49,441 nt of DNA from an uncultured Porphyromonadaceae bacterium (GTDB lineage Bacteria; Bacteroidota; Bacteroidia; Bacteroidales; Muribaculaceae), in NCBI GenBank assembly GCA_947176915.1, contig CAMWSM010000013.1, positions 1-49,441 on the forward strand, in the 5' to 3' direction. Positions 28,153 through 38,400 of the stretch are shown here, piece by piece. The notes beneath the pieces are model-generated. The model was given only the letters and a program-made list of their open reading frames with translations. It was not told the DNA's origin and did not search any database. The first letter of the stretch is position 1. Each line of letters opens with the position of its first letter. The position numbers were made by a program, and so were the translations under genes.

Positions 28153-28194
28153 ACTTTTCAATAAGTTTCTACCCCTCTAATATCACAAGAAACA

Positions 28195-30399
28195 ATGATA
28201 CAGACTGTTGAGAAGCGCGACGGAAGAATAGTCGGCTACAACGAAGAAAAAATTAAAGCTGCCATAAGAAAAGCTATGCTTCAGACCGCTCGTGGCGAAG
28301 ATGAATCCTTGATTCAGAAGATTGCTGACCGCATAGGAATGAATGGTAACCGCCAAATGACTGTTGAAGAGATTCAAGACCGCGTGGAGTTTGAACTCAT
28401 GAAGTCAAAAAGAAAGGATGTGGCGAAACGCTATATCGCTTATCGCGATCAGCGTTCTATTGCACGTCAGGCGAAGACCCGCGATATATTTCTTGAGATT
28501 ATAGAGGCAAAAAGTAACGACATCACTCGTGAGAACGCGAATATGAATACGGATTCCCCTGCCGGGATGATGATGAAATTCGCTTCCGAGACTACAAAAC
28601 CCTTTGTGGATGACTATCTCCTTTCAAGTACAGTGAAAAATGCTGTAAAAAATAATTATATCCATATTCACGACAAGGACTATTACCCTACCAAATCCCT
28701 TACCTGTGTGCAGCATCCTCTCGACAGGATTCTTAAAAACGGATTCGTGGCAGGTCATGGAGAGTCAAGACCTGCCAAAAGAATAGAGACAGCAAGCGTT
28801 ATCGCGTGCATTTCTCTTGAAACGGCTCAAAATGAGATGCACGGTGGTCAGGCAATCCCGGCCCTTGACTTCTATCTGGCGCCTTTCGTAAGGTATTCTT
28901 TTATTGAAGAGATCAAAAATCTCGAACAACTGGTCGACAAAGATCTCTCCCACCTTTATAATGCCAAGTTTCCCGATTATCTTCGCAAGCCTCTTGATAA
29001 TCTCTCTGGCGACGAACGTCTGCTGCAGCATGCTATCAACAAGACAGTCGGAAGAGTCCATCAGTCGATGGAAGCTTTTATTCACAACATGAACACCATA
29101 CATTCGCGTGGTGGAAATCAGGTCGTGTTCTCCTCCGTAAATTATGGAACAGACACTTCGGCAGAAGGCAGATGCGTAATCAGAGAGATGCTGAACTCCA
29201 CTTACGAAGGGGTAGGTAATGGCGCTACAGCAATTTTTCCCATTCAGATCTGGAAAAAGAAGCGTGGAGTAAGCTATCTTCCGGATGATCCCAACTATGA
29301 CCTGTATTGTCTTGCATGCAAGGTAACAGCACGCCGTTTTTTCCCCAATTTCCTTAATCTGGATGCAACTTTCAATCAGGATAAGGACTGGAAAGAAAAT
29401 GATCCTGAGAGATACCTTCATGAAGTGGCTACAATGGGTTGCCGCACTCGTGTGTTTGAAAACAGATTCGGAGAGAAGACTTCTGTAGGCCGCGGCAATC
29501 TCTCCTTCACCACCATCAACATTGTACGTCTTGCCCTGGAGGTAATGAAAATAGAAAATAAGGAGGAGCGTATTCAGGCTTTCTTTGAAAAACTTGACAA
29601 GGTGCTTGACATTACCGCCTTGCAGCTCGACGAGAGATTCCAATATCAGAAATCGGCTTATGCAAAACAATTTCCACTCGTAATGAGTGTGCTTTGGAAC
29701 CATTCAAACCAGCTTCAGCCTAACGACACTATAGAGAAAGTAATCAACCAAGGCACCCTCGGCATTGGTTTCATAGGACTTGCGGAGACTCTCATCGCTC
29801 TCCTTGGGAAACATCACGGCGAATCGGAAGAGGCACAGGAATTAGGGCTGAAGATTGTTAGCCACATGAGGGATCGCGTCAATGAGTTTTGCGAAATCTA
29901 TCAGCATAACTATTCTGTCCTCGCCACTCCTGCCGAAGGTCTCTCAGGGAAATTTACAAAAGTGGATAAAAAGGCTTTTGGTGTTATCCCCGGCATAACC
30001 GACAAGGATTATTATACCAACTCAAATCATATTCCGGTCTATTATAATTGCTCCCCGCGACATAAGGCAAAAATAGAGGCTCCTTATCATGACCTCACGC
30101 GCGGCGGACATATTTTCTATGTCGAGATGGACGGAGACGCCACTCACAACGAGGAAGCCATAATGCAGATCGTCGATATGATGGATCAGTATAATATCGG
30201 CTACGGCTCCGTGAATCACAACCGCAATCATTGTCCTCGGTGTGGATATGAAAACGCCGATAAAAATCAAGATTCATGTCCGAAATGCGGAACTAAATTT
30301 GAAACCATACAACGTATCACAGGATACCTCGTTGGAACAACCGACAGATGGAATTCCGGCAAGCTTGCCGAACTTCACGACCGTGTTGTTCACGAATAA
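28195..30399 (+). CDS. nrdD: Anaerobic ribonucleoside-triphosphate reductase (class III)
   Basis: Glycyl-radical enzyme that makes deoxyribonucleotides without oxygen. An ATP-cone allosteric domain occupies about 1-95 (VEKRDGRIVGYNEEKIKAAI). The reductase barrel follows, with a cysteine in TMGCRTRV. Near the end are a four-cysteine zinc site (Cys680, Cys683, Cys695, Cys698) and the glycyl radical site at Gly710 in RITGYLVG. The length of 734 residues is normal. It needs the NrdG activase encoded 15 bases downstream, which fits an anaerobic gut organism. Confidence 0.97.
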   Translation: MIQTVEKRDGRIVGYNEEKIKAAIRKAMLQTARGEDESLIQKIADRIGMNGNRQMTVEEIQDRVEFELMKSKRKDVAKRYIAYRDQRSIARQAKTRDIFLEIIEAKSNDITRENANMNTDSPAGMMMKFASETTKPFVDDYLLSSTVKNAVKNNYIHIHDKDYYPTKSLTCVQHPLDRILKNGFVAGHGESRPAKRIETASVIACISLETAQNEMHGGQAIPALDFYLAPFVRYSFIEEIKNLEQLVDKDLSHLYNAKFPDYLRKPLDNLSGDERLLQHAINKTVGRVHQSMEAFIHNMNTIHSRGGNQVVFSSVNYGTDTSAEGRCVIREMLNSTYEGVGNGATAIFPIQIWKKKRGVSYLPDDPNYDLYCLACKVTARRFFPNFLNLDATFNQDKDWKENDPERYLHEVATMGCRTRVFENRFGEKTSVGRGNLSFTTINIVRLALEVMKIENKEERIQAFFEKLDKVLDITALQLDERFQYQKSAYAKQFPLVMSVLWNHSNQLQPNDTIEKVINQGTLGIGFIGLAETLIALLGKHHGESEEAQELGLKIVSHMRDRVNEFCEIYQHNYSVLATPAEGLSGKFTKVDKKAFGVIPGITDKDYYTNSNHIPVYYNCSPRHKAKIEAPYHDLTRGGHIFYVEMDGDATHNEEAIMQIVDMMDQYNIGYGSVNHNRNHCPRCGYENADKNQDSCPKCGTKFETIQRITGYLVGTTDRWNSGKLAELHDRVVHE

Positions 30400-30414
30400 A
30401 TATTTCTTTACGTA

Positions 30415-30900
30415 ATGTATAACGTATTGGCTATTATGCGCGGAACCACGGTGGACGGACCGGGGTTCCGCACTTCTATTTATCTTGCCGGTTGTGCCCA
30501 CAGATGCGAAGGATGTCATAATCCGGCTTCCTGGGATAAAAATGGCGGCAGTTCCATGTCGCTTGACGAGATAATGGAGATTGTGCGTGATGAAGATTTC
30601 GATGTTACTCTCTCAGGGGGCGATCCCCTCTTTAATCCTGAATCGACTGCAAGGTTGGTCGAAGCCCTGAAAAATGACGGAAGGAACGTTTGGATCTATA
30701 CAGGCTACAACTGGGAAGAGATATTAAGCGACCGGAGTCTGCTTAATGCAGTTGAGAAAGCGGATGTACTCGTTGACGGTCCGTTTTTACTTCACTTGAA
30801 GGATGCCGACCTTCTGTTCAGAGGCTCCTCCAATCAGCGTCTAATCCTTATCCAGGAATCACTCACATCCGGCAATGCAGTCCTTTTTCCTCGCTCCTGA
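30415..30900 (+). CDS. nrdG: Anaerobic ribonucleotide reductase activating protein (radical SAM)
   Basis: Radical-SAM activase that creates the glycyl radical on NrdD. The 4Fe-4S motif CxxxCxxC is Cys27, Cys31 and Cys34 (AGCAHRCEGCHNP), preceded by the typical TVDGPGFRTSIYL. SGGDPLF is the SAM-binding GGE-like motif. The 161-residue length is normal. It is in one operon with nrdD. Confidence 0.96.
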   Translation: MYNVLAIMRGTTVDGPGFRTSIYLAGCAHRCEGCHNPASWDKNGGSSMSLDEIMEIVRDEDFDVTLSGGDPLFNPESTARLVEALKNDGRNVWIYTGYNWEEILSDRSLLNAVEKADVLVDGPFLLHLKDADLLFRGSSNQRLILIQESLTSGNAVLFPRS

Positions 30901-31094
30901 ATAAGCTGCTTAACTATTTTTATAATTTTGCCAACAACCTTTGAGGAGACTCAACAGTTTTAATGGAAAACAAAGAGATTTTGCTATAAATCAATAACCC
31001 TTTGAGGAATCCGGTAATTCCCTGATACGGTCCCACTATCTCTTTTTTACGTGAGTTATAACGTATTTGTTACACCTTAAAAACATTCGGAGCT

Positions 31095-31319
31095 ATGTTG
31101 GCAATTGGCATTATGATCTTTATCCTCGGGCTAACATTCAGAATCATCCTTTCTCTTAGCTACCGCTATCAACAGGATACGCTGACCCCGAGAAAAATGA
31201 GCGAGCGAACTCATGCACTTAATCTGCTGCAGGAAAAAAGAAAAGCACTATGCATTGATGCAAATATTATGATCGCCGCAGGTCTTATTATCTATCTGTT
31301 TACAGGATTATTCAATTAA
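31095..31319 (+). CDS. Small two-pass membrane protein of unknown function
   Basis: A 74-residue protein with two hydrophobic segments (about 2-19 and 56-72) separated by a basic, helical loop (QQDTLTPRKMSERTH, then LLQEKRK). It lies 195 bases after nrdG and is closed by a stem-loop that is stronger on the other strand. No family recognised. The coding call rests on the clear hydrophobic-loop-hydrophobic pattern. The 194-base spacer before it (30901-31094) shows no promoter I can support. Confidence 0.5.
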   Translation: MLAIGIMIFILGLTFRIILSLSYRYQQDTLTPRKMSERTHALNLLQEKRKALCIDANIMIAAGLIIYLFTGLFN

Positions 31320-31332
31320 GGCTTTATTAATC

Positions 31333-31363
31333 AAAAAACTGACCCGGGATTTTCCGGGTCAGT
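31333..31363 (-). terminator. Terminator of the nusB-DUF5606 operon
   Basis: A perfect 10-base-pair GC-rich stem (31338-31347 with 31354-31363), 6-base loop. On the minus strand it runs into T6, so it ends the leftward operon; it may also act weakly on the small gene at 31095. Confidence 0.85.
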
Positions 31364-31389
31364 CACTATTTTGGCGCTTAAGCCTTCAG

Positions 31390-31812
31390 TTATTTCTCTT
31401 CAGAGTCCTCCTCTGTTGCCTCCTCTTTCGTGAACTTTGTCATTCCACTCGAAATAAGGATATTATACCATGTAAAGAGTTTCTTGATATCGTTATCATA
31501 GACTCTCTCCTTATCAAAATCCGGGAGTATGGCTTCAAACTCCTCGCGTAGTTTTCCCTCTTTAACAAGACCTTTCACATCGATTGCCTTCCCTTCGTTA
31601 TGAGCATACACGAGATCAAGAATCTCTCCAAGAGGCTTGTCGCCGGAATCAGTGTACATGGAGATATCGCCCAAAGACACTACTTTGTCTCTGGTATAAG
31701 CCGGGAAACGCTTCTTTGTCTGCAAATCCTCAACCACAAGCATCTTATTTCCCTGCGACACTATCTTGAACAATCCGGGTTTACCGGTTATCGCCAATAT
31801 TTCTCTTAGCAT
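31390..31812 (-). CDS. DUF5606 family protein
   Basis: Conserved Bacteroidota protein of unknown function, 140 residues, recognised by MLREILAITGKPGLFKIVSQG-type opening (here residues 1-21) and GDKPLGEILDLVYA. A small N-terminal beta-rich domain is followed by helices and an acidic tail (EEATEEDSEEK). No signal peptide, so cytoplasmic. It follows coaE by 27 bases at the end of the nusB operon, whose gene order is common in Bacteroidales. Confidence 0.85.
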   Translation of the reverse strand: MLREILAITGKPGLFKIVSQGNKMLVVEDLQTKKRFPAYTRDKVVSLGDISMYTDSGDKPLGEILDLVYAHNEGKAIDVKGLVKEGKLREEFEAILPDFDKERVYDNDIKKLFTWYNILISSGMTKFTKEEATEEDSEEK

Positions 31813-31839
31813 AAATTTCCTATATTAATTGTTTATCGT

Positions 31840-32433
31840 TTATTCCTTTCTATTCTCCCCTCTGTCCTGAAGAAGGCGTTCTACTGCAAGAATCAGTGAG
31901 CTCTCTCCATCATTATCGATATATCGGGTCTTTTCAGCCGGAAGAGAATCAAATTCCTCCTGCTGCGTCTTAATGCGGGCGACTATCTGATCCTCTGAAA
32001 GACCATTTCGTTTCTTCACTCTCTCTATTCTCGTAGCCTCATCCGCCTCCACAACCCATATCTCATCCATTAACGGCACCAGTCCACCGGTAACAGGTAT
32101 TGCTGATTCAATAAAAACTATGCCCTCCTCTCTCTCTGTCATCCTCAGAAAATCCTCTCTGACAGCCTTATGAACCACCTTATTTACCCTCTCCCGCAAA
32201 TCTTTATCACCAAAAATCCTTTCTGCCACAAACTGGCGGTTTAGATGATTATCCCTAAAAGCATCCTGACCTAACAGGTTCGTCAAGTCATCTCTCACCT
32301 CCGGATCCTGCTCCATCAATGAACGCGCAGCTGAATCACAGTCGTAGACCGTGAATCCTTTCAGCCGCAAAAGTCTTGACACAATGCTTTTCCCGGCTCC
32401 TATTCCTCCTGTAATGCCAATCTTTTTTCCCAT
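31840..32433 (-). CDS. coaE: Dephospho-CoA kinase
   Basis: Last step of coenzyme A synthesis: phosphorylates dephospho-CoA with ATP. The P-loop GGIGAGKS is at residues 9-16, followed by the YDCDSAARSLM segment typical of CoaE. The 197-residue length is normal. It starts 2 bases after the YbbR-like gene. The pathway partner coaBC is also in this window, at 45039-46244. Confidence 0.95.
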   Translation of the reverse strand: MGKKIGITGGIGAGKSIVSRLLRLKGFTVYDCDSAARSLMEQDPEVRDDLTNLLGQDAFRDNHLNRQFVAERIFGDKDLRERVNKVVHKAVREDFLRMTEREEGIVFIESAIPVTGGLVPLMDEIWVVEADEATRIERVKKRNGLSEDQIVARIKTQQEEFDSLPAEKTRYIDNDGESSLILAVERLLQDRGENRKE

Positions 32434-32435
32434 CC

Positions 32436-33413
32436 TTACTGTCTTACAATTGTATATTCAACAGAATCACTCTGTAGAGAAAGATTAAGGAAACGGTCGG
32501 GATATTTCTTTACCTCTATCTTGAGTTTCCCGTTATGAGACTCTGCAATCCCGTTAAAATCCACATCCAAATGAATATCAGGATCATCATCATCATCCAG
32601 GCGGCTCATTGCAACATAATATTCCACCGGAACCTTGGAAGGAAAGAGAAGCAAGCTCTCACCCTCCGGAACATTGACCGGAGTGAGGGTAATAAGCGCC
32701 ACTTTCTTTACAAGCGGCTCGATAGGAATCTCCACTTTCACCTTTGAAGGAATAATCCTTATCCCTTTCAATCTCTTTATGTTCACCTCTCTTGTGGTGG
32801 TCTCGGAAAGATTATCCAATCTGATCATATCCGTCTCAACCTTATGGATAGTGTCGATAATCCCCTTGTCGCCGTAAACAAGAACATTGGAGGGTGAAAT
32901 CTTTATCTCTCCAACCCTTGTGAAACCTAAGGCTGCCGTAACTTTCGACTGAACCTGCACCGGAACTCTTCTACCCTTATGATCAGTGTATACCAAAGAA
33001 ATGGAATCAATGGAAACCGAAGCAATCTGAGCGTTCGCTCCAAAAACATTTTTTAAAGCCGAGCTTAAATCATTCTTAGAGAAAAGCAAGTGTCCGTTTT
33101 CTCCATACTCCCTGAAATTGATATGCACAACAGGCTGGCGCATATATCCGTTTCTCCACAGATTTGTTCCTTTATCGCGGACACTGACATGAATTTTTTC
33201 AGGAATATCACTGATAAAGGTTATGGAATCGGGCACATTGGTGATCTGCACCTTCACATTGAAACTATCCTGCACACTGTCATTGAGAGCAAGAATAAAC
33301 CAAAAAGAGGCGCTGATGACCACAAACACCATAAACACCATGACATTATGGAAAGATGAACTCTCTCTCATCTTTCTCCAGCGTTCTTTTATACGCTCCT
33401 TTCTCTCTGTCAT
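32436..33413 (-). CDS. YbbR-like domain protein
   Basis: Membrane-anchored protein of 325 residues with a basic N-terminus (KERIKERWRKMRE), one membrane segment (about 22-45, VMVFMVFVVISASFWFILAL) and an extracytoplasmic part built of repeated YbbR-type beta domains (VPDSITFISDIPEKIHVSV; VPVQVQSKVTAALGF; VEIPIEPLVKKVALI). YbbR (CdaR) proteins regulate the diadenylate cyclase in Firmicutes; no cyclase gene lies next to this one, so that role is not implied here. Confidence 0.85.
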   Translation of the reverse strand: MTERKERIKERWRKMRESSSFHNVMVFMVFVVISASFWFILALNDSVQDSFNVKVQITNVPDSITFISDIPEKIHVSVRDKGTNLWRNGYMRQPVVHINFREYGENGHLLFSKNDLSSALKNVFGANAQIASVSIDSISLVYTDHKGRRVPVQVQSKVTAALGFTRVGEIKISPSNVLVYGDKGIIDTIHKVETDMIRLDNLSETTTREVNIKRLKGIRIIPSKVKVEIPIEPLVKKVALITLTPVNVPEGESLLLFPSKVPVEYYVAMSRLDDDDDPDIHLDVDFNGIAESHNGKLKIEVKKYPDRFLNLSLQSDSVEYTIVRQ

Positions 33414-33497
33414 TGTCGGTTAATGCTGCTTATGGATTTATTAAACAAAAGCCGGAGGATTACTGTCAAACCTCCGGCGTATGACGGTTGCCTGTCC

Positions 33498-33821
33498 TTA
33501 TTTCTTTGCGTTGTTGTCCTGGCTCACTGCGGGAAACACTGATGCCTTATCAACTTTGATGCTGACGCCGGAGGCAATCTCCAGTATGATTGTGAGTTCC
33601 GAGATCTCCTTGATCTTACCATGAATGCCACCGGCAGTTACAACACGGTCGCCGGGCTGCATAGCCTCTCTTGCTTTTTTGATCTCTTTCTGCTTCTTTG
33701 ATTGCGGACGAATCATGAAGAAATAGAAAATCACGATCATCGCTACGATCATAAGCATTCCGCTCAGACCTCCACCTCCCGCTTCTGCCTGAAGAAGGAA
33801 CATTGAATTGATTGTTGTCAT
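33498..33821 (-). CDS. yajC: Preprotein translocase subunit YajC
   Basis: Small inner-membrane protein of the SecDF-YajC complex, 107 residues. One membrane segment (GMLMIVAMIVIFYFFMIRPQ) is followed by the conserved QSKKQKE and PGDRVVTAGGIHGKI motifs. It starts 19 bases after nusB. Confidence 0.95.
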   Translation of the reverse strand: MTTINSMFLLQAEAGGGGLSGMLMIVAMIVIFYFFMIRPQSKKQKEIKKAREAMQPGDRVVTAGGIHGKIKEISELTIILEIASGVSIKVDKASVFPAVSQDNNAKK

Positions 33822-33840
33822 TATTGTTTATTTTTTATGT

Positions 33841-35241
33841 TTACTTATTTATTTTCCCCTCTTCCCTCAGTCGGTTGGTGATGGAATAGAGAATGCCGTT
33901 CAGGAAGGCGCCACTCTTCGCAGTGCTATAGCTTTTGGCTATCTCTATATACTCATTGATACTGACTGCCAAAGGTATCTTAGGGAAATTTATTATTTCT
34001 GCAAGAGCAGTCATGGCTATCACTACATCCATAAACGCAAGGCGGTCAGCGTCCCATTTATCTTTTTTAATGGAATCATGGATATAACGACGATAAACAT
34101 CCTTGTTCTTGACTACTTCCGTGAACAACTGCTTGCCAAAAACCGCGTCCTCCTCATCCTTATACATTGCAAGGACAGGATGACAGTCGGGTCCTCCCTC
34201 CTCAAATCTTTTAATTGTCTTTAGGAAGAATGTACCTATAATTTCCAAATCATCATTCCAGAATACGGACTGCGTTTCCAAAGTCTCAAGAAAATCCTCG
34301 CTATGGAAAATGATATGCTTGAAAACATTTCTCCAGAATTCGCAGTCTGTCTGATAGTCAGTATATTGAAAATTTATATAGTCATAATAGATATCCGAGT
34401 TCATGATCTCCTTGAGAAGAGTCTCAAGAAGCACTTTCTCTTCCGGCAGCCATGATAATTTATGCCTCTCCACATAGTCATTTATGTCGGGATCATTACG
34501 AAGCGCCTCCACAAGACCATTCTCCACAAACCGCATATTAGGATTCAGATCCTCTTCTGAAGGAACATACTTATTACGATTATCCTCAATCTGCATCTCG
34601 CGAAGATTGACGAGCTCTACAGGAAGAATAAGCAAGCGGAAATAGAGTTCCCTCGCCTTGTCCATGCTCATAGAAAGCATCTTCACCGCATCATCAATAT
34701 TGTCTCTCGAGGAGTAGAAATTGGTGAAGGTAGTGTGCATTATCTCTTTCATGCGGTCAACCCCCCTCAATGTGTAGTTTTCTCTTCCGGAGATCACTCT
34801 GTTGAGCTGAAGGTTTGGCATAATCACGAGATTAAACAGACGCTCCCACACCTGATCGTCTTCCCCCTTATCAGAATCAAGGTTCTTAATATAGGTCTTA
34901 TAGACACCGCTTTCCTTCACTTGCTCGGCAACTTCGCCGACAACTCCCTCCAACGGGAATTGCTCATAGCGATATTTGCCAAGGAGATTCTTCATCTTCT
35001 CATCGGCAAGTATCTTCTTGATAAACCGTGTGTCCTCCAGCGGCTTGTATCCCCCTCTTTTCTCTATTTCTTCAGCAATCTTCACCATCAGCACAAGCAT
35101 ATCGAGATATAGGCTATAGGCGAATCTCTTCTCCTTTGTGGGTGCCGAAGGTTGGGATTCCAACATAAATTGATTTTCTATAAGTAAATAGGAATAAAGG
35201 AGCTGCACTACCTTTATTCTGATCAACACACGATTAATCAT
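33841..35241 (-). CDS. nusB: Transcription antitermination factor NusB with a long N-terminal extension
   Basis: RNA-binding factor for rRNA transcription antitermination. The last ~130 residues hold the NusB fold and its signature (KIPLAVSINEYIEIAKSYST, then AKSGAFLNGILYSI). The protein is 466 residues, whereas NusB is usually near 140; the extra ~320 residues are helical and acidic. This extended form is common in Bacteroidota. A full-consensus promoter lies 79 bases upstream, and the gene leads the operon nusB-yajC-ybbR-coaE-DUF5606. Confidence 0.92.
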   Translation of the reverse strand: MINRVLIRIKVVQLLYSYLLIENQFMLESQPSAPTKEKRFAYSLYLDMLVLMVKIAEEIEKRGGYKPLEDTRFIKKILADEKMKNLLGKYRYEQFPLEGVVGEVAEQVKESGVYKTYIKNLDSDKGEDDQVWERLFNLVIMPNLQLNRVISGRENYTLRGVDRMKEIMHTTFTNFYSSRDNIDDAVKMLSMSMDKARELYFRLLILPVELVNLREMQIEDNRNKYVPSEEDLNPNMRFVENGLVEALRNDPDINDYVERHKLSWLPEEKVLLETLLKEIMNSDIYYDYINFQYTDYQTDCEFWRNVFKHIIFHSEDFLETLETQSVFWNDDLEIIGTFFLKTIKRFEEGGPDCHPVLAMYKDEEDAVFGKQLFTEVVKNKDVYRRYIHDSIKKDKWDADRLAFMDVVIAMTALAEIINFPKIPLAVSINEYIEIAKSYSTAKSGAFLNGILYSITNRLREEGKINK

Positions 35242-35319
35242 AACTCTTTATGGTCGTTTCAGTAGTTTTTCTAACTCTATTCTACCACTTGCGTGTAGTT
35301 TGTGAGTCGTTTTACGTTG

Positions 35320-35351
35320 CAAAATTAACCTAAATGAGTCGTTCCACCAAA
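35320..35351 (-). promoter_or_regulatory. Promoter of the nusB operon
   Basis: On the minus strand TTTG (35351-35348), exactly 20 bases, then TAATTTTG (35327-35320), a full match to the Bacteroidota consensus. The predicted start near 35313 leaves a 72-base leader. Confidence 0.8.
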
Positions 35352-35392
35352 AAAATAATCTCTTTTTTATGCTTTCCTCTCCCCTTTTACCC

Positions 35393-35439
35393 AAAAAGAA
35401 GAGTGTGTATCAATTTTTTTGATACACACTCTTCTTTTT
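35393..35439 (-). terminator. Terminator of the amylase operon
   Basis: A perfect 21-base-pair stem (35393-35413 with 35419-35439), 5-base loop, flanked by A5 and T tracts, 21 bases after the amylase stop codon. It can work both ways. Confidence 0.9.
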
Positions 35440-35459
35440 TTGCGTGTTCCTTGGATTGA

Positions 35460-38400
35460 CTAATTCATCTTGATAAATGCAGGCACCCATGCTTTAACAC
35501 TGACTGTGCCGCTGACGTTACCACCATTGATGAGATCCAGACCGCTCCCGCCGATAGATACGTTGGTATCAGCAGGACTGAATACAACCACAACTTTATT
35601 TCCTGACTGTGCGTCAGTTTTGGTTATTATCTCAACCTGTCCTTGTGTCTTGCGTTCCGCGGTGCCTCTCCAGAGAGCGGGATTCTCAGCGCGTGCCTTG
35701 AATATTTTTGCAACATAGTCATGCAATTTCTGCTCATTGGCATTAAATCCTGAGAGTCGACCGGAAGTACGAGCCCAGTTATCGGCATTACCATTGTGTG
35801 TGGCTTTTCCACTCTTATCTCCGATTTCGTCACCATAGTATGTACATGTCGGACCGGTCGACGCTGCAACCACTGCATGACGAGCCATAAGTTTCTGTGG
35901 CTCGGAATTTACGTCTGCGTAATCACCGATACGGTCAGTGTCATGATTACTCAGGAAGACGGTCGGATACACACCGGAACCAGAATAACCTCTGTCCGAT
36001 GGAGTGCGGGAAAGAAAATATCCTGCCGTACTCACATTATCCATATATTCAAAAGTGTACATTGCATCAAAATCCATTACACTCTTTAATCCGTCTTGCT
36101 GAGTAGTGGTTACTTTGTCGGCATTAGCCCAGTCTTCTCCCACCATGAAAGCGAGAGTGCCCCACTGCTCTCCGCGTGCCTTGCGCTCCGCTGCCACTTT
36201 TTCTGCTTCCTGACGAAGCTCTTTCCAATAGTTATGACCTCCCTGGTATGCCTGATAGCACTGATCGAGACGCCAACCGTCAACGCCACGTTCCATCCAG
36301 TAACGGATAACCTCCTTGAAATATTCAAGCGAACCCGGGAATACGATATTGCCGGACTCAGAACCTCTGACGTTCGGAGTGTTATCCTGTGTCTGAATCC
36401 TATTGCCGTTCGGCGATGCGCTCGTCACACCGCCGTGATGACCGAACACACCGTCAAGAATCACATACATACCTCTGCTATGAGCCTCACGAATCAATTC
36501 GTCAAACTCTGCCTCCGTACCAAATTTCGGGTCAACTTTGAAATAGTTGGTGCAGAAATATCCCGTTGCCTGAAGCTGTTCGCCTCCTTGTCCATTTGTT
36601 GAGTCAAAAATCGGAGTCATCCAGATGGCGTTCATGCCAAGTTCCTTGATATAGTCGAGTGCATTAATTATGCCGCGAAGGTTGCCGTTTTTTCTGTGTC
36701 CGCTCGGACCCCACATATCGCTATACCCGCTTGCTCCACCTGCTCCATGCTGGAACGACGCCACCATTATCTGATAGATATTGAGCTCGCGCCAGTCGCC
36801 AGAAAGAGTCACCACCGGTTGAGAGTCATCACGTTTGAATGTGCTGCTGTATGTGGCAGTACCTAAACTATTGGTAGCGGAGATGCTGAGTGTGCCGCTC
36901 TGATTCTCTCCAAGATAGTCGCTCACCTTCAAGGTAGTGGTGCCGTTCCCAAGAGTTACAGTGCGATTGTTGAAAGATCCCGTTATGGAAGTGGCGTTGT
37001 TATCAATCTGTACAGTGATTGAAGCCGCACCGCGAACATTACCACCATCAGGAGATACGGTTATCACCGGTTTCTGCGGACCAAAGTTAGCCAATGTGTG
37101 AGAGCCATCAGCTTTATAAATATGTTTATTTACAAACTCAAGGTCGCCACCACCGGCTTTTTCCGAGTCATCGTGGTTACCCCAGCTTATGATAATATTT
37201 TTAGGAGTTGATTTACCCGCCGGAACTGCCCAATAGTATTTACCATTTTTCTTGGTCATTCTGTCGCCGGGCCATTTTCCGGAGTCTGTGCAGTTCACAT
37301 TTCCTGTTGTCCATGCCCAGACAGCCACATCCGTCTTTGAAGTATCATCGAAATAAATGTAATATGCATCCTCATCCACAGGTTCGTCGATGTTGCCCTT
37401 TGTATAAGTGAAGGTCTTGACGTCACTTCCTGAGGCATTCGCTGCATACGTTTTGAGCGTAGTTGTCTGAGTGAATGTAAGGGGTGTAGTATAACGGGTA
37501 GAAGATGCTGAAGGTGTCGTGCCGTCAATGGTGTAGTAGATGTCTGTAGCAGGAGTTACCGACAGCGATACAGTCACGCTGTTAGTGAATGTGCCCCCGG
37601 AAGGAGAAGCTGTAACGACAGGCGCAGTAGGCGTGGGCACCGGAGGTATATATCCTCCTACTGTTCCGTATTCCTCTATAAGCATAACCGGTCCGGATGC
37701 AGTCATTGTTACCTTGCCTCCACTGACAGTGGCAGTCTTGGATGTATCATAGCCATCCATAACTCTCTGACCATCATTGAAGATTCCGCTTACATTCACG
37801 GTATAGGATTGACCGGACTGTGTGTTGAGACGGATTACAACGCCATTTGTATAACCGTTTTCAGAAAATTTACGTCCATAAGTGTCCGCCCCGAGATTTG
37901 TCTGAGTGCCTGCTCCTACTGCCGCATTGCGACGGCGGAACTGACCCACTTTTTGCCAATGCTTGTTGACCTCATTATCCTCGGCGTTCCAATTGAAATC
38001 ACCACGGGTAACCATTCCGGGATCACCTTTGCCATCAACTGTCGGGCGCGAAGTCTCATCACCATAATAGATCTGCGACCCGCCGGGACAGAGTAAGAGC
38101 ATCGTACCTACATTCTTCTGATCGCCCGGACGGTGAAGACCGGTGTCATGGCTTGAAACATAATTGAGAACTTGCTTTCCATTATTTCCATTGCAGAAAT
38201 TGGAATAATACTCCCAATCTCCTACAGTAGGAGTGCGACCTGTTCCACCTTCCGTTCCATTGAAGGCAAAGTTTATCATGGAGTCAAAGCCACCTTGAGA
38301 GAAATAGCCTGTGTCGCCATGATCCCAGCCCCATGCTTCGCCGGTCATCCAGAAATCAGTTGTCCAGCCTTTTGCATACTGGTCGGCGCGTTCGCTTTGA

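Larger units (their letters stand above)
27762..28194. other. AT-rich regulatory spacer between the antiporter and nrdD
   Basis: About 430 bases between divergent genes. It holds a leftward -7 box (27775-27782), a long AT-rich block at about 27900-28080, the full nrdD promoter (28094-28124) and a near palindrome at its predicted start site. I see no ORF or RNA gene. I looked for an FNR-type TTGAT-N4-ATCAA site and did not find one. Confidence 0.5.

Noticed and set aside
28765-29703. A 312-residue ORF on the minus strand inside nrdD
   Set aside because: Antisense to nrdD, with low-complexity and implausible composition. Shadow frame.
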